Below, piece by piece: positions 35,939-44,117 of a stretch of 64,000 nt of DNA. The first letter of the stretch is position 1, and each line of letters opens with the position of its first letter. This DNA is from a virus. The notes below the pieces were generated by a model. The model was not told the origin of the DNA, did not search any database, and was given only the letters and a program-made list of their open reading frames with translations. Location: IMG/VR virus record IMGVR_UViG_3300037294_000266, positions 124,001 to 188,000 of that record; one strand, 5' to 3'. The translations under genes and the position numbers were made by a program.

Positions 35939-36251
35939 CGCTAACGGTTACAAAGAGCCGACGGCTGGTGATGACTTCGATAGACTCGTCGTCAATCCAA
36001 GGCACCCCAAGGATTTCTGTCTCACCATTGCCGTAACGGATTTTAACGTAACTGTACGCCCCAGCCGACTGCGGCAGTGACTGGATGTAGTTACGCACTT
36101 GGACGTGCTTGGAGCGAACGTCTGCTAAAACAGCCGCTGTTTCCAAGTCTAGGATGGCCACCACGGTCGCGTTCTCACGACCAGCCCCCAGAACACCAGG
36201 AGCCAGTGTGTTGAAACGCACGGTGCTGCCGTTGTAATCCGCAATACTCAT
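35835..36251 (-). CDS. Unknown 138-residue protein of the small-gene cluster
   Basis: Not recognised. Beta-rich, acidic. GAGGA lies nine bases before the ATG. It is three bases downstream of 36255-36554 and runs into the start region of the next gene, so translation is likely coupled. No Cys motif or membrane segment. Confidence 0.75.
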   Translation of the reverse strand: MSIADYNGSTVRFNTLAPGVLGAGRENATVVAILDLETAAVLADVRSKHVQVRNYIQSLPQSAGAYSYVKIRYGNGETEILGVPWIDDESIEVITSRRLFVTVSDVSESTEQLVRQALLQNGISNFIIETIGSTEVPS

Positions 36252-36254
36252 GTC

Positions 36255-36554
36255 TTAATGTTCCTCGAAGATTAGGATGTAAGTGCCTTCGGTATCGATA
36301 ACTTCAATGTCGATCCAGCGCTTTTCTTGGACATTGGATAGAAATCGATCAGTCCTCAGCAAAACGAGCCAATCGTTATCGTAGTACTGGTCATTGTTAA
36401 GAACGTGGTAGAACGCATGCATGATCATATCACGCAGGTGTCTTCTCATCATTCGTGGCAAGTCAGTCTCTTCGAAAGGAACGTCGGGATCGAAAGCAAA
36501 GTAGACCTCAGGCAACAGTTCAGCAATCACTTGTGAAGTATTGATGACGATCAT
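36255..36554 (-). CDS. Unknown 99-residue protein of the small-gene cluster
   Basis: Not recognised. Helical middle (LRDMIMHAFYHVL), then a beta-hairpin end IDIEVIDTEGTYILIFEEH, a pattern repeated at the C-termini of neighbours. GAGGA precedes the ATG by five bases. Nine bases after the upstream stop at 36564. Confidence 0.75.
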   Translation of the reverse strand: MIVINTSQVIAELLPEVYFAFDPDVPFEETDLPRMMRRHLRDMIMHAFYHVLNNDQYYDNDWLVLLRTDRFLSNVQEKRWIDIEVIDTEGTYILIFEEH

Positions 36555-36563
36555 GGGTTCCTC

Positions 36564-36920
36564 TTAACGCACCAAAACCATGATGTGGCCATCATCTGGA
36601 TTGCAGGCAGCATGTACTACGCCGCGCCTGTCTAGATGAGGTGTCATTTGATCAAGTGTGCAGTAAAGGTTTATCATAGCATTTCTCAATGCCACTTGGT
36701 TGTCCTCAGCTTCGTCTTGCTCTTCTTGGGCCGAGGTCGGATAGATCGGGTACATACGTTGGACATAGCTATCTACGAAAACTTCTCCACGGCGACACCA
36801 GTCAGCGTACATCATGAAGAGCTCGTCTACATGATAGTGGTGATCCATGACGCGACTGAGGTCATCCACGAACTGTTTGTACGCAACGACACCGTCCAGA
36901 AGGATGGTGGTTTCATTCAT
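36564..36920 (-). CDS. Unknown 118-residue protein of the small-gene cluster
   Basis: Not recognised. Rich in acidic residues (EEQDEAEDNQ) with a helical N-terminal half and a C-terminal end NPDDGHIMVLVR that fits the cluster hairpin pattern. I use the ATG at 36920, seven bases of overlap with the upstream gene, with GTGAG upstream; a TTG at 36926 is less likely. Confidence 0.7.
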   Translation of the reverse strand: MNETTILLDGVVAYKQFVDDLSRVMDHHYHVDELFMMYADWCRRGEVFVDSYVQRMYPIYPTSAQEEQDEAEDNQVALRNAMINLYCTLDQMTPHLDRRGVVHAACNPDDGHIMVLVR

Positions 36921-37161
36921 TGGCAATTCTCACAACGATCGAGCCATCGACAGGGTCGAACACCAGTAAGTCCGTGATCAATTGATCTTCCGTGGAATAA
37001 ATACTGAGTTGTCTGGCGATGCCCGTGAATATAGGTACGACCGATTCGAATGCTTCTTCAACCTGCATCATTAGTCGGTCGCGTGACACACCTATATTAC
37101 TCTCTTGCTGTGTCCAGTACGAAAGTACCGCACCGTATTCGTAAGAAAGTCTATTCCACAC
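36913..37161 (-). CDS. Unknown 82-residue protein of the small-gene cluster (GTG start)
   Basis: The frame is open to 37434, but the upstream part is low complexity and lies inside another gene. A GTG at 37161 has GAGAGGAG directly upstream and overlaps the upstream stop by 11 bases, which is a good fit. The protein is helical, then ends VFDPVDGSIVVRIANE, the clearest example of the cluster's C-terminal hairpin. Function unknown. Confidence 0.65.
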   Translation of the reverse strand: MWNRLSYEYGAVLSYWTQQESNIGVSRDRLMMQVEEAFESVVPIFTGIARQLSIYSTEDQLITDLLVFDPVDGSIVVRIANE

Positions 37162-37726
37162 GACTCCTCTCAAGACGTACGATATTACTGCCCTTAATAA
37201 GACGGGGGGTGTTTCTAACAGCGGCTTTGGGTCGAGCGAAAGCATCAGTGTTAGCGGGAGTAATCCGTTTCGATCTTGGTTCTTTAGGGGCAACCTCAAT
37301 GATGGCGGAATTATCAAGCTCATCGACCTTAATGAGTCTGAACTCTCCGATCTGTTCAGCGATACCGCTGGTTTCTTGATTGAGCTGTTCGATAAGGCCT
37401 CCCATGAGGCCAGTGATGGTCTGCGCCTCAGCATCAGGAAATCTCCCGTTAATCAATGGACTCTGTACAAACCGATCAAACTGATGTGCCACGGCCGCCT
37501 CGGCCAGATAAGCAAAAAGTTCTTCTAAGTTCATCCCCGTAGCTGCTAGTACGATTGCCACGTTCGAGAGGAACGTTCCACTCGCTTCCATATTTACTAT
37601 CACCATCGTCCCTGGACGCTCCGATAAAGACGCTGTCGTCTGACCTGAAGTACGTGACAATAAGGAGCCTGTAGTGGCGTTGCCTAATATAGTCCGAACG
37701 TGATGTCGGTCCATTACTTGTTTCAT
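37151..37726 (-). CDS. Unknown 191-residue protein of the small-gene cluster
   Basis: Not recognised. The ATG at 37726 has GAGGA seven bases upstream, so the start looks good, yet this start lies 251 bases inside the upstream gene 37476-37985. A helical segment (MNLEELFAYLAEAA) and a hairpin-like LDNSAIIEVAP are present, followed by a basic Arg/Lys tail. An ATG near 37534 (MNLEELFAY) would reduce the overlap to about 60 bases but has no good ribosome site. Either start gives the same C-terminal part. Confidence 0.6.
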   Translation of the reverse strand: MKQVMDRHHVRTILGNATTGSLLSRTSGQTTASLSERPGTMVIVNMEASGTFLSNVAIVLAATGMNLEELFAYLAEAAVAHQFDRFVQSPLINGRFPDAEAQTITGLMGGLIEQLNQETSGIAEQIGEFRLIKVDELDNSAIIEVAPKEPRSKRITPANTDAFARPKAAVRNTPRLIKGSNIVRLERSRVE

Positions 37727-37985
37727 AAAGCGTCCTCAGATCCTCGATCATCTGGTAATAGTTGGAGTAGAAGTCTTCCAACCACCACATTAATTCATCA
37801 GTAAGTTCTGGATAATTCTCCGAGAGATCTTCCAAGAAGTACGATTCGTCAAATACAAAGTATGCCAACGCGGCATAAAGAAGGGCGGAGGCGCCAATAC
37901 GATCAGCCAGTCCGTCGCCGAGCATATTGAACGCCGTCTCATAGACAAGATTCAAAGTTATTGAGAGTGTCGAATCGGATGACAC
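37476..37985 (-). CDS. Unknown 169-residue protein of the small-gene cluster (GTG start)
   Basis: Not recognised. A GTG at 37985 has a strong GGAGG six bases upstream. The N-terminal 90 residues are rich in Tyr, Phe, Leu and acidic residues (FVFDESYFLEDLSENYPELT), followed by YRLLIVTYFRSDDSVFIGA, again hairpin-like. The last 83 codons share DNA with 37151-37726 in another frame, so either this long overlap is real or one of the two genes is shorter than shown. Confidence 0.6.
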   Translation of the reverse strand: MSSDSTLSITLNLVYETAFNMLGDGLADRIGASALLYAALAYFVFDESYFLEDLSENYPELTDELMWWLEDFYSNYYQMIEDLRTLYETSNGPTSRSDYIRQRHYRLLIVTYFRSDDSVFIGASRDDGDSKYGSEWNVPLERGNRTSSYGDELRRTFCLSGRGGRGTSV

Positions 37986-38400
37986 GACGTACCTCCACTA
38001 GCAGTGTGCCATCTACGTATTCAGACGCAAGGCATGAAAATCCAGGATATGCCAACAGTCTGCCAAACCCTTTTGATAATTCGGTATTGATGCGTTCAAT
38101 GTCAGGAGACTCATTGTCTCTGAAACGCCGTCCTGCGCGAGTAAACCTAACGTCAATACCATTGATGCCACAATTCACCATGTCTACCAATGACAACACA
38201 ATCCCGAAGCCTGTTAACCCTCGATGAAGTTCTTCGAACTGATCGTGTTCCATTGGAGAGATGATTATAGCGTATCTTACCATGTTTTCAGATACAGGCA
38301 CCGTCACTCGGGTAACTGTGTACTGACTACATGCTAGAGCTAACTTCGTCGAATGCACGGCGTAGTCGCTCTGGATAGTAATCTCCTTGCTCAATCGCAT
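37939..38400 (-). CDS. Unknown 153-residue protein of the small-gene cluster
   Basis: Not recognised. The ATG at 38400 has GGAGG eight bases upstream and lies 74 bases inside the upstream gene. The C-terminal part YVDGTLLVEVRRVIRF fits the hairpin pattern of the cluster. No membrane segment or metal motif. It overlaps the next gene's GTG start by 47 bases. Confidence 0.7.
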   Translation of the reverse strand: MRLSKEITIQSDYAVHSTKLALACSQYTVTRVTVPVSENMVRYAIIISPMEHDQFEELHRGLTGFGIVLSLVDMVNCGINGIDVRFTRAGRRFRDNESPDIERINTELSKGFGRLLAYPGFSCLASEYVDGTLLVEVRRVIRFDTLNNFESCL

Positions 38401-38767
38401 GGTGATATACCTCCATCAACACCTCAGCTGGATTCTGGGGTGGTCTGATCGTCTGTTTCACCACAACGGTGTTTTCAGCTGGCCAGTGTTCCAGAGTAAC
38501 AAGATGCTGAACAGGATCTGCATTCGATTCGATTAACCGAATGAACAGACGGGCGAATAACTCGGCGGTATCGTACTCATCAAACGTGTAATGAGGAGAA
38601 CCTATGATAGCATCGACAATGCCATCAGAGCCGGAGTGGTTATAGTGATCAACCATTCTTCCGACCATTGCTGCAGGGATATTGACGAAGCAGGAACCTA
38701 ACACTTCCGCAATGGAGGTTTCGATAACCTCCTCCAGACTGAGCACTGACACCAGTAATGGTACCAT
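38327..38767 (-). CDS. Unknown 146-residue protein of the small-gene cluster
   Basis: Not recognised. The frame is open to 38911, but the ATG at 38767 has AAGGA seven bases upstream, just after the stop at 38778. Helical with a segment HWPAENTVVVKQTI like the cluster hairpin, here followed by about 35 more residues. Confidence 0.7.
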   Translation of the reverse strand: MVPLLVSVLSLEEVIETSIAEVLGSCFVNIPAAMVGRMVDHYNHSGSDGIVDAIIGSPHYTFDEYDTAELFARLFIRLIESNADPVQHLVTLEHWPAENTVVVKQTIRPPQNPAEVLMEVYHHAIEQGDYYPERLRRAFDEVSSSM

Positions 38768-38777
38768 GACACATTCC

Positions 38778-39392
38778 TTATTGGCGGTTGATAGTCTCGA
38801 TGAAGATTCGTTTGATCTCATCGCGCACAGCAGGACTGGACGACGAGTTGAATATTTCAGCAACGACTTCAGTGATATGTGATTCCACATCGTCAAGATC
38901 TGCAAGCTCACGTACTTTACGCAGTGGTTGGAGCTTACGGACCCGACCTAGAAGTTCTTTGTATCGAGCAAGGACAATGTCTTCGCCCAATTCGATAACC
39001 AGTTCTTCAGTGAGTTTGTCATGATAGATCTCGACTTTCTTGGAGCCGACGATTTCCATCAGTGGCACGGTCATCACGTCACAGATGACAACCATGTCAA
39101 GAAACATTTCATCAAGCTCTGTGCAGAGCTCATCGATCAGCGTACTGCCTTCACTGGTGACTTCGTCTTTATAACCAATGGCTATCAGGAAATCAGCCAT
39201 TGGATCAGGTTTCTTACGAAGGTAACGCAGGTTAACTCGGATGTAGCCTGAGACAAACTGGGCTACCGCCTCGACGATCATTTCAGTCCGCTTGGCAGAT
39301 TCTTTAGGCAGGTTATGGCCCGGCGGGAATTCGTGCGAAACATCTCGTACGTAACTCACAACTTCAGCAATGGGAAGGATTAACTTCTGCAC
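38778..39392 (-). CDS. Unknown 204-residue protein of the small-gene cluster (GTG start)
   Basis: Not recognised. The GTG at 39392 has AGGGAG six bases upstream and overlaps the upstream stop by 13 bases; a TTG at 39410 would add six residues. The sequence is acidic with long helical stretches and several Val/Ile pairs, and ends EIKRIFIETINRQ. Confidence 0.7.
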   Translation of the reverse strand: MQKLILPIAEVVSYVRDVSHEFPPGHNLPKESAKRTEMIVEAVAQFVSGYIRVNLRYLRKKPDPMADFLIAIGYKDEVTSEGSTLIDELCTELDEMFLDMVVICDVMTVPLMEIVGSKKVEIYHDKLTEELVIELGEDIVLARYKELLGRVRKLQPLRKVRELADLDDVESHITEVVAEIFNSSSSPAVRDEIKRIFIETINRQ

Positions 39393-39739
39393 ATGTGACT
39401 CCCTAGGCAATATTTTCTTTTGATGATGACCAGATCTTCTCTAGTCAGTGCTATCTCCACCACATACTCAGCTAGATGCTCTAAGATGTGTGGAGTCAGT
39501 CTATCAGCTATGCTTAACGAATACCGTTCCAAAAGCCCCTGGATTAACTTATACTGCTTAGTTAATGAAGGACATTTAGGAAAAGCACTTACCACGGTGA
39601 GACCCGCTTTTTCGACTAGCTCTCGTTCAATCACAAACTGCCATGCAAGAAGAGATAAAACATTTCCCTCATCGATGGCACTGGTCATGTAAGAAAGATC
39701 GAATATGAGCGCCTCAGGGCCCTTTAAATCGATATTCAT
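39380..39739 (-). CDS. Unknown 119-residue protein, first gene of the small-gene cluster
   Basis: Not recognised. GGGGAG lies close before the ATG. Helical, with a C-terminal hairpin-like EIALTREDLVIIKRKYC and a Cys-containing tail. It is the first gene after the terminator at 39806-39833, and the 66-bp gap has an AT-rich stretch (TTATAAAAAG on the minus strand) that may be its promoter. Confidence 0.7.
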   Translation of the reverse strand: MNIDLKGPEALIFDLSYMTSAIDEGNVLSLLAWQFVIERELVEKAGLTVVSAFPKCPSLTKQYKLIQGLLERYSLSIADRLTPHILEHLAEYVVEIALTREDLVIIKRKYCLGSHMCRS

Positions 39740-39805
39740 AGCTCCCCCCTACAGGATAGTAGCGAGATGCTTTTTATAACTAGCATAGATTAGTAAAAAA
39801 TAAGC

Positions 39806-39833
39806 ACAGGAGACGGGACATCCCGTCTCCTGT
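39806..39833 (-). terminator. Strong terminator
   Basis: A 13-bp perfect stem with a two-base apparent loop (realistically four bases) followed on the minus strand by TTATTTTTTAC. Ends the 39843-42776 unit. Confidence 0.85.
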
Positions 39834-39842
39834 ATTTGGGTG

Positions 39843-40049
39843 TTAACTGAAGCTGGCATTCATGCCACTTGGGTCTGGTTTATTCAATGCCGGACCATGG
39901 TAATCGAAGTTATAACGCTCTTCTGGGAATTGGTGGTGCCACTCACCATTTTTACAACGATGGCAGGTATAACCAACAGAAGTCTGCGGGGTGGCGTGGA
40001 TATTATCAACGTTGCCGCAAGACTCGCATTCAAAGACATCAGTACTCAT
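39843..40049 (-). CDS. Small zinc-ribbon protein, 68 residues
   Basis: Two knuckles, CESCG (residues 8-12) and CHRCK (29-33), with an aromatic GEWHHQFP stretch after the second pair, make a compact zinc ribbon. Similar small proteins are common in phage genomes; their function is mostly unknown. AGGAG precedes the ATG. It overlaps the upstream stop at 40046 by four bases and ends before a strong terminator. Confidence 0.75.
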   Translation of the reverse strand: MSTDVFECESCGNVDNIHATPQTSVGYTCHRCKNGEWHHQFPEERYNFDYHGPALNKPDPSGMNASFS

Positions 40050-40654
40050 TTCTGTCTCCTAAAACGAGGCAATTCAAATAACGGTTTAACACGCCCTTCG
40101 GTACCGTTCATGCGGGTGTGCATGATTTTTAGAGGTTGCCAGGCTTCGGCAACTTCTTCTTCAGTTTTACCTTCGACCATTGTCCACGGATACACATGTT
40201 CGGTACCGTCCGCTGCTCTCACACGCACTTCGCCAACTTTATGATTGCGTATGAAGACAATCTGATCGATATCGACAAGTAGTATCTCGTCGATAGGTAT
40301 GGTTGGCATGAGGCCATTAGATAACACACGCCGTCCGAAGCTCATGTAATGGACAGTATCACGACCAATGCTCCGATGGATCTTACGAATCCGTTTTCCT
40401 TGTTGGATCCGGCCTTTATCGCGCCATGTGTCTTTGAGGCGTTTCCCAGCATAACCGATATTCAAATCGGCTTCAATGAGTTTTCCGTCGAATGCTTCTA
40501 AATGGTTAATGCCGGCACGCTTCGCATAGTCCATAAGTTTGTACAGATGGTTCATGCGAGCAGGTGTTCCACGATGTGGGTAGTTGTCGGACTGGCGCTG
40601 CATGTTACGCCATGCCTGTAGACGATATCGCTCTACGTTCTCACCATAGGTCAT
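40046..40654 (-). CDS. Unknown 202-residue basic protein
   Basis: Not recognised. Strongly basic with an Arg/Lys-rich middle (KGRIQQGKRIRKIHRSIGR), which suggests nucleic-acid contact, then beta-rich sequence and a basic C-terminus. GGAG lies eight bases before the ATG. Three bases after the stop of 40658-40912. Confidence 0.75.
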   Translation of the reverse strand: MTYGENVERYRLQAWRNMQRQSDNYPHRGTPARMNHLYKLMDYAKRAGINHLEAFDGKLIEADLNIGYAGKRLKDTWRDKGRIQQGKRIRKIHRSIGRDTVHYMSFGRRVLSNGLMPTIPIDEILLVDIDQIVFIRNHKVGEVRVRAADGTEHVYPWTMVEGKTEEEVAEAWQPLKIMHTRMNGTEGRVKPLFELPRFRRQK

Positions 40655-40657
40655 TAT

Positions 40658-40912
40658 CTAAGCTCCGTAATTCGCTGAAATAAGCACGCGGTGCTGGCCT
40701 GATTGAACAGGTTGGTCTGGATGTACGTCATGGTACTCGTAGATGCCGACTACACGGTTATCTTCGGTGACGTATGCATAGTCACAGCCAGGAAGCTGGC
40801 GGTTGGCATTGCACGCATCCAGGGCTTCAATGGTTGTCGGGTAGGGCGGACTGGTCTGCACCAGTCGCTTATCCGAATACTCCGCTACTTGAGGATCAGG
40901 TTGGTTACTCAT
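40658..40912 (-). CDS. Unknown 84-residue protein
   Basis: Not recognised. The frame is open to 40999, but the ATG at 40912 (MSNQPDPQ) with AGG upstream overlaps the upstream stop by eight bases and is preferred. The C-terminal half has a beta-hairpin-like VTEDNRVVGIYEYH. Confidence 0.65.
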   Translation of the reverse strand: MSNQPDPQVAEYSDKRLVQTSPPYPTTIEALDACNANRQLPGCDYAYVTEDNRVVGIYEYHDVHPDQPVQSGQHRVLISANYGA

Positions 40913-41123
40913 CACTACCTCGCGTATTCGTCTTGATGCGGATGACCACCTCTGACGAACTAATCTTGTTGCCTGTACTGGAGGTAGAGGTAACTTCAAT
41001 CACCGAGTCTGGATGGTCTTCAGAAAGGCGGTTGATAGCATTGGCTATATCTCGTGAAACCCCCCATGCAAACCCATTTGCCTCAAGTGTTTTCTCGACA
41101 CGGGTTTTCATATCGTCAGACAT
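40905..41123 (-). CDS. Unknown 72-residue protein
   Basis: Not recognised. A small protein with a helical first half and a Ser/Thr-rich beta-like second half (SVIEVTSTSSTGN). GGGGA precedes the ATG. Overlaps both neighbours by eight bases. Confidence 0.65.
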   Translation of the reverse strand: MSDDMKTRVEKTLEANGFAWGVSRDIANAINRLSEDHPDSVIEVTSTSSTGNKISSSEVVIRIKTNTRGSDE

Positions 41124-41577
41124 CTAAGTCATCCCCTTTAACCGACAGCGTGGAAAGGAACTTGAGCAGATCGCTTTCAGTGTCCATTGACTCGCTCATG
41201 TCTGCTTGAAACAGACGGAGCTTGTGAGTCCCTAGCGCCGAGAGAAGGTGATCGTAACGAGCACCTTTCTCAATCAAGGACATGTCGTGAACAGTGGGTC
41301 GCATCGGCAGTTGAGTGGTTGTCAGAGTCTGAGCGTCATCTACCGTAAAGGTGACGCCGTTCTCATCGATGAAACCCACTTGATGATAATGTTGACCGAA
41401 TGTTGTATCGATCCGATACAGTGCAGCAGCACACCAACTATCTTCCAACTGATTGACCAGGTCTTGGAACGGGTCAATCAAAGCACCGCGGGTTGGAAAT
41501 GCCGAGTCTGTAAGCATCTCGCCCATTTCTGACAATTCGGCCGGATTAAGAGCCAGTTTCAGCAAAGTAGTTTTCAT
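41116..41577 (-). CDS. Unknown 153-residue protein
   Basis: Not recognised. Acidic, mixed alpha/beta, with a C-terminal helix (SDLLKFLSTL). GAGGA precedes the ATG by eight bases. Three bases after the stop of 41581-42279. Confidence 0.75.
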   Translation of the reverse strand: MKTTLLKLALNPAELSEMGEMLTDSAFPTRGALIDPFQDLVNQLEDSWCAAALYRIDTTFGQHYHQVGFIDENGVTFTVDDAQTLTTTQLPMRPTVHDMSLIEKGARYDHLLSALGTHKLRLFQADMSESMDTESDLLKFLSTLSVKGDDLDV

Positions 41578-41580
41578 AGA

Positions 41581-42279
41581 TTAATCCTCCATGTTCATGG
41601 TGGTTGGTAGATCGCCTTCGGTCTTATCGAAGGCGATAAGCTGCTGACCCAATACACGGGCTTGCTCAAGAGTATTGGTCGGGCGGAAGGTTACTTCCAG
41701 AGCAGTCCAGCTGACGTAGCTGTCTTGGAATTCTTTGTCTTCATGGACGCCGTATTCCAACTGATGGCTGTTCAATTGAATTGCATAATCGCAATCTTCA
41801 CTGTAGCCAACGATTGACTGTTCGGTTTCAGGATTGTAGATGCGCCATACGCCACAACGTGGCGGCTTCACTTCAAACCCATCGGCATGGACTTCCTTTA
41901 GCCACTCTGGCTCAGGGAAGTTAGCATTGAAGCCGTAATGCGGGCAGCCTTCTTGAAAGACTGTGATTTCAGTGGCTTCTGGCCAGTAAGTCTTGATGTC
42001 CGAAAGACTCTCGACATACGCCATCAGTACGTTGGCATCGGCCGACATACGGACTACCCAATACGGATGGTAGATGGGCCATGCAATCGGGCGGCTGTCA
42101 TGTACGTAAGCGCCATCAGTGGCGTGGCGTGGAGGTAGTGGCGACAAGAAACCTACACGGAGAAGCGGAAGACTGCCATAGACAGGTTTCCATGCAAACG
42201 CTTGTTGAGAGTGAGCCTTGGTGATGAACTCGTACATTGGCTTACCGTCAACACCGAGAATGACTTCTTTATTTTGCAT
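41581..42279 (-). CDS. Unknown 232-residue protein
   Basis: Not recognised. Aromatic-rich (many Trp and Tyr, for example WPIYHPYW), beta-rich and acidic at the C-terminus. GGAG lies six bases before the ATG. Eleven bases downstream of 42291-42776, in the same minus-strand unit. Confidence 0.75.
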   Translation of the reverse strand: MQNKEVILGVDGKPMYEFITKAHSQQAFAWKPVYGSLPLLRVGFLSPLPPRHATDGAYVHDSRPIAWPIYHPYWVVRMSADANVLMAYVESLSDIKTYWPEATEITVFQEGCPHYGFNANFPEPEWLKEVHADGFEVKPPRCGVWRIYNPETEQSIVGYSEDCDYAIQLNSHQLEYGVHEDKEFQDSYVSWTALEVTFRPTNTLEQARVLGQQLIAFDKTEGDLPTTMNMED

Positions 42280-42290
42280 GATGTGCTCCG

Positions 42291-42776
42291 TTATGGCTGG
42301 GTGAGAAGTTGTACAAAGGAAGGAACTGGTCCATTAGGCGCATGTTCTTCGAGGTTAGAATCTAGAACGGTGACCATTCCTGTCTCAGGATCGAGGAGGC
42401 AGTCAATCACAGCCTGGCCATGAGGGACTGTCAGTTCTACGATGAGTGCCCGAGTACATGTGGTGTTGACCGTAGAGCATTCATCGCCATGTAGGGATGA
42501 TGTAGCTACCTTAAGGTTGATGTCGTAATACTGATTGACTACCTTGTAATGATAGCGGTTAGCCTTAGCCTGCTCGACTGTTACGTAGAACTCGTCGCCT
42601 TTTTGTAGACGAGTGCGTTGCATTGTCAGTGTATAGCCGCCTTCAATAAGACGGCCAAGGCCTTTACGCAAAGCAGTGTTTGATTCTGCTTCGGTGTTGA
42701 AATTGTCCGGAATGCAGAAAGCAACAAAGTCTTGAAGTTCTGCTGCGGTGATGACGCCAGTGGCTTTGGTAGACAT
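42291..42776 (-). CDS. Unknown 161-residue protein
   Basis: Not recognised. The ATG at 42776 (MSTKATGV) has AGGGA seven bases upstream and is preferred over a start at 42800. Mixed alpha/beta with a C-terminal LDPETGMVTVLDSN hairpin-like element. First gene after the terminator that follows phuZ, so it starts the 39843-42776 unit or is read through from phuZ. Confidence 0.75.
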   Translation of the reverse strand: MSTKATGVITAAELQDFVAFCIPDNFNTEAESNTALRKGLGRLIEGGYTLTMQRTRLQKGDEFYVTVEQAKANRYHYKVVNQYYDINLKVATSSLHGDECSTVNTTCTRALIVELTVPHGQAVIDCLLDPETGMVTVLDSNLEEHAPNGPVPSFVQLLTQP

Positions 42777-42805
42777 GTTTGTTTCCCTAGGTATCGGCAT
42801 AAAGA

Positions 42806-42825
42806 CTGTGGGAGTTACCCCACAG
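42806..42825 (-). terminator. Terminator after phuZ
   Basis: Seven-bp stem CTGTGGG/CCCACAG with a six-base loop followed by TCTTTAT on the minus strand. Confidence 0.75.
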
Positions 42826-42837
42826 CCCTAGCCACAA

Positions 42838-43821
42838 TTACAGGAACAAGCCGGTGTCGCTTGCTTGCTCATTACCGTCCAAGAACGTGAAAGATTCAGC
42901 GCGGGTAGTGCGCTGCATTTCCATTTCTTTCTTCAGGCCATTCAGCTCACGGATTACTTCGCCGAACGAGATGTTCTCGATACCGAAGAAGTAACTGGTG
43001 GTTGCTTGAACGATCTGCGGCATGAAGCCATCGCAGCTGTACGGAACGAAGACGCTTGGTTGCAGATCATCTTGGTTACGCTTGAGATAAGCGGCTGAGA
43101 TTGGCTCTTTAACGATGTCGTCGAAATCTTCGATCGTGCCGGCCATATGCAGGCGTGCCAGGCACGGTGCAACGTCGGTCGTCTTGCTGAATTCCAGGAA
43201 GCTGGTGATGTCTGCAGTGTCGAGACCGTGGTTACGGCGTGAGCAGAGGACAGACATGGAACGAATGATCAGATGCGCTTCGACGTCGATCTTGGAGCGC
43301 GGGATGTTCGGCTTGTTCATGCCGAAGTGAATGACCACTGGTTTGTTGGTAGCACGGCTGATGCCATCGAGAGTCTTCATGGTGCCGATGGTATTCTCGG
43401 CAGTCTTGATGCTCTCATGCGAACCCGTCACAACACCAATAGTGCTGTGGCCGTCGGCCAGCAGTTGCTTCAGGATCAGTGGACCGGCTACAGAACCCGT
43501 ACCGCCCGAGGCAGTGAAGACCACGATGTTCAAGTCACCTGGGGTGAACTTGCGCAGGATGTCCGGGATAGCCTTGGCAATCACTTTGTCGTTAGCGCTG
43601 CGGATCTTGCCCGAACCATCAAGGTCTTTGAACAACCAGCAGTTGTCCACCAGACGATCGTCAAGGTTCGAATCAGAAGTGTCGATGAAAGCGACTTGGA
43701 TGTCCGCTACGTCGGCACTGTGCCCATCGGTCAGATACTCCTTACCGATGTTGATACCACCACCGCCGCACGCAAAAATTCTCACTTTGCCAGCAGGACG
43801 ATTGGAGAGACCATTACTCAT
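42838..43821 (-). CDS. phuZ: Phage tubulin/FtsZ-like GTPase PhuZ
   Basis: At 327 residues it is close to known PhuZ proteins (about 315-320). The GTP-binding signatures are visible: CGGGGINIG (18-26) and the tubulin signature TASGGTGS (103-110). PhuZ polymerises into a bipolar, dynamically unstable spindle that centres the phage nucleus and carries capsids to it. The C-terminal tail is acidic and aromatic (SFTFLDGNE...), as needed for PhuZ filament contacts. I use the ATG at 43821 with AAGAGGAA upstream; the open frame reaches 43956 but its extra 45 residues lack tubulin character. A promoter-like motif lies 63 nt upstream, and phuZ is a single-gene unit with its own terminator. Confidence 0.93.
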   Translation of the reverse strand: MSNGLSNRPAGKVRIFACGGGGINIGKEYLTDGHSADVADIQVAFIDTSDSNLDDRLVDNCWLFKDLDGSGKIRSANDKVIAKAIPDILRKFTPGDLNIVVFTASGGTGSVAGPLILKQLLADGHSTIGVVTGSHESIKTAENTIGTMKTLDGISRATNKPVVIHFGMNKPNIPRSKIDVEAHLIIRSMSVLCSRRNHGLDTADITSFLEFSKTTDVAPCLARLHMAGTIEDFDDIVKEPISAAYLKRNQDDLQPSVFVPYSCDGFMPQIVQATTSYFFGIENISFGEVIRELNGLKKEMEMQRTTRAESFTFLDGNEQASDTGLFL

Positions 43822-43883
43822 TGGGTATTCCTCTTTACTTGGAGTGGGTGTTGATTTACGATGCGGTATACTCATCCACATGT

Positions 43884-43893
43884 ATAATGTATC
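43884..43893 (-). promoter_or_regulatory. Putative early promoter motif (GATACATTAT) of phuZ
   Basis: Minus-strand GATACATTAT 63 nt upstream of the phuZ ATG. Between them is a leader containing TATACAT. The remaining plus-strand side (43900-44117) carries only the leader of 44118-44945. Confidence 0.6.
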
Positions 43894-44117
43894 CTTACAG
43901 AATCTTCGGATAAGTAGCGTCTCTTTGAAGAACTTACCGTTTGCGGCAGTGTACATAAGAAACGCGCGATTATAAAGATGAGACCCATCATGTGTACCTT
44001 TATCACTTATAATTCAGTGCCTGCTCCAGCGACATGCCGCACTCGTTTAATCGCTTCCATAACTTCCTGTAAGGAATGTTGTACTGGAGCCCCTAATTTC
44101 ATAAGAGGTATCTTTAT

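Noticed and set aside
43822-43956. 45-residue N-terminal extension of PhuZ
   Set aside because: The ATG at 43821 has a strong ribosome site, gives the usual PhuZ length, and the extension would run through the promoter motif at 43884.
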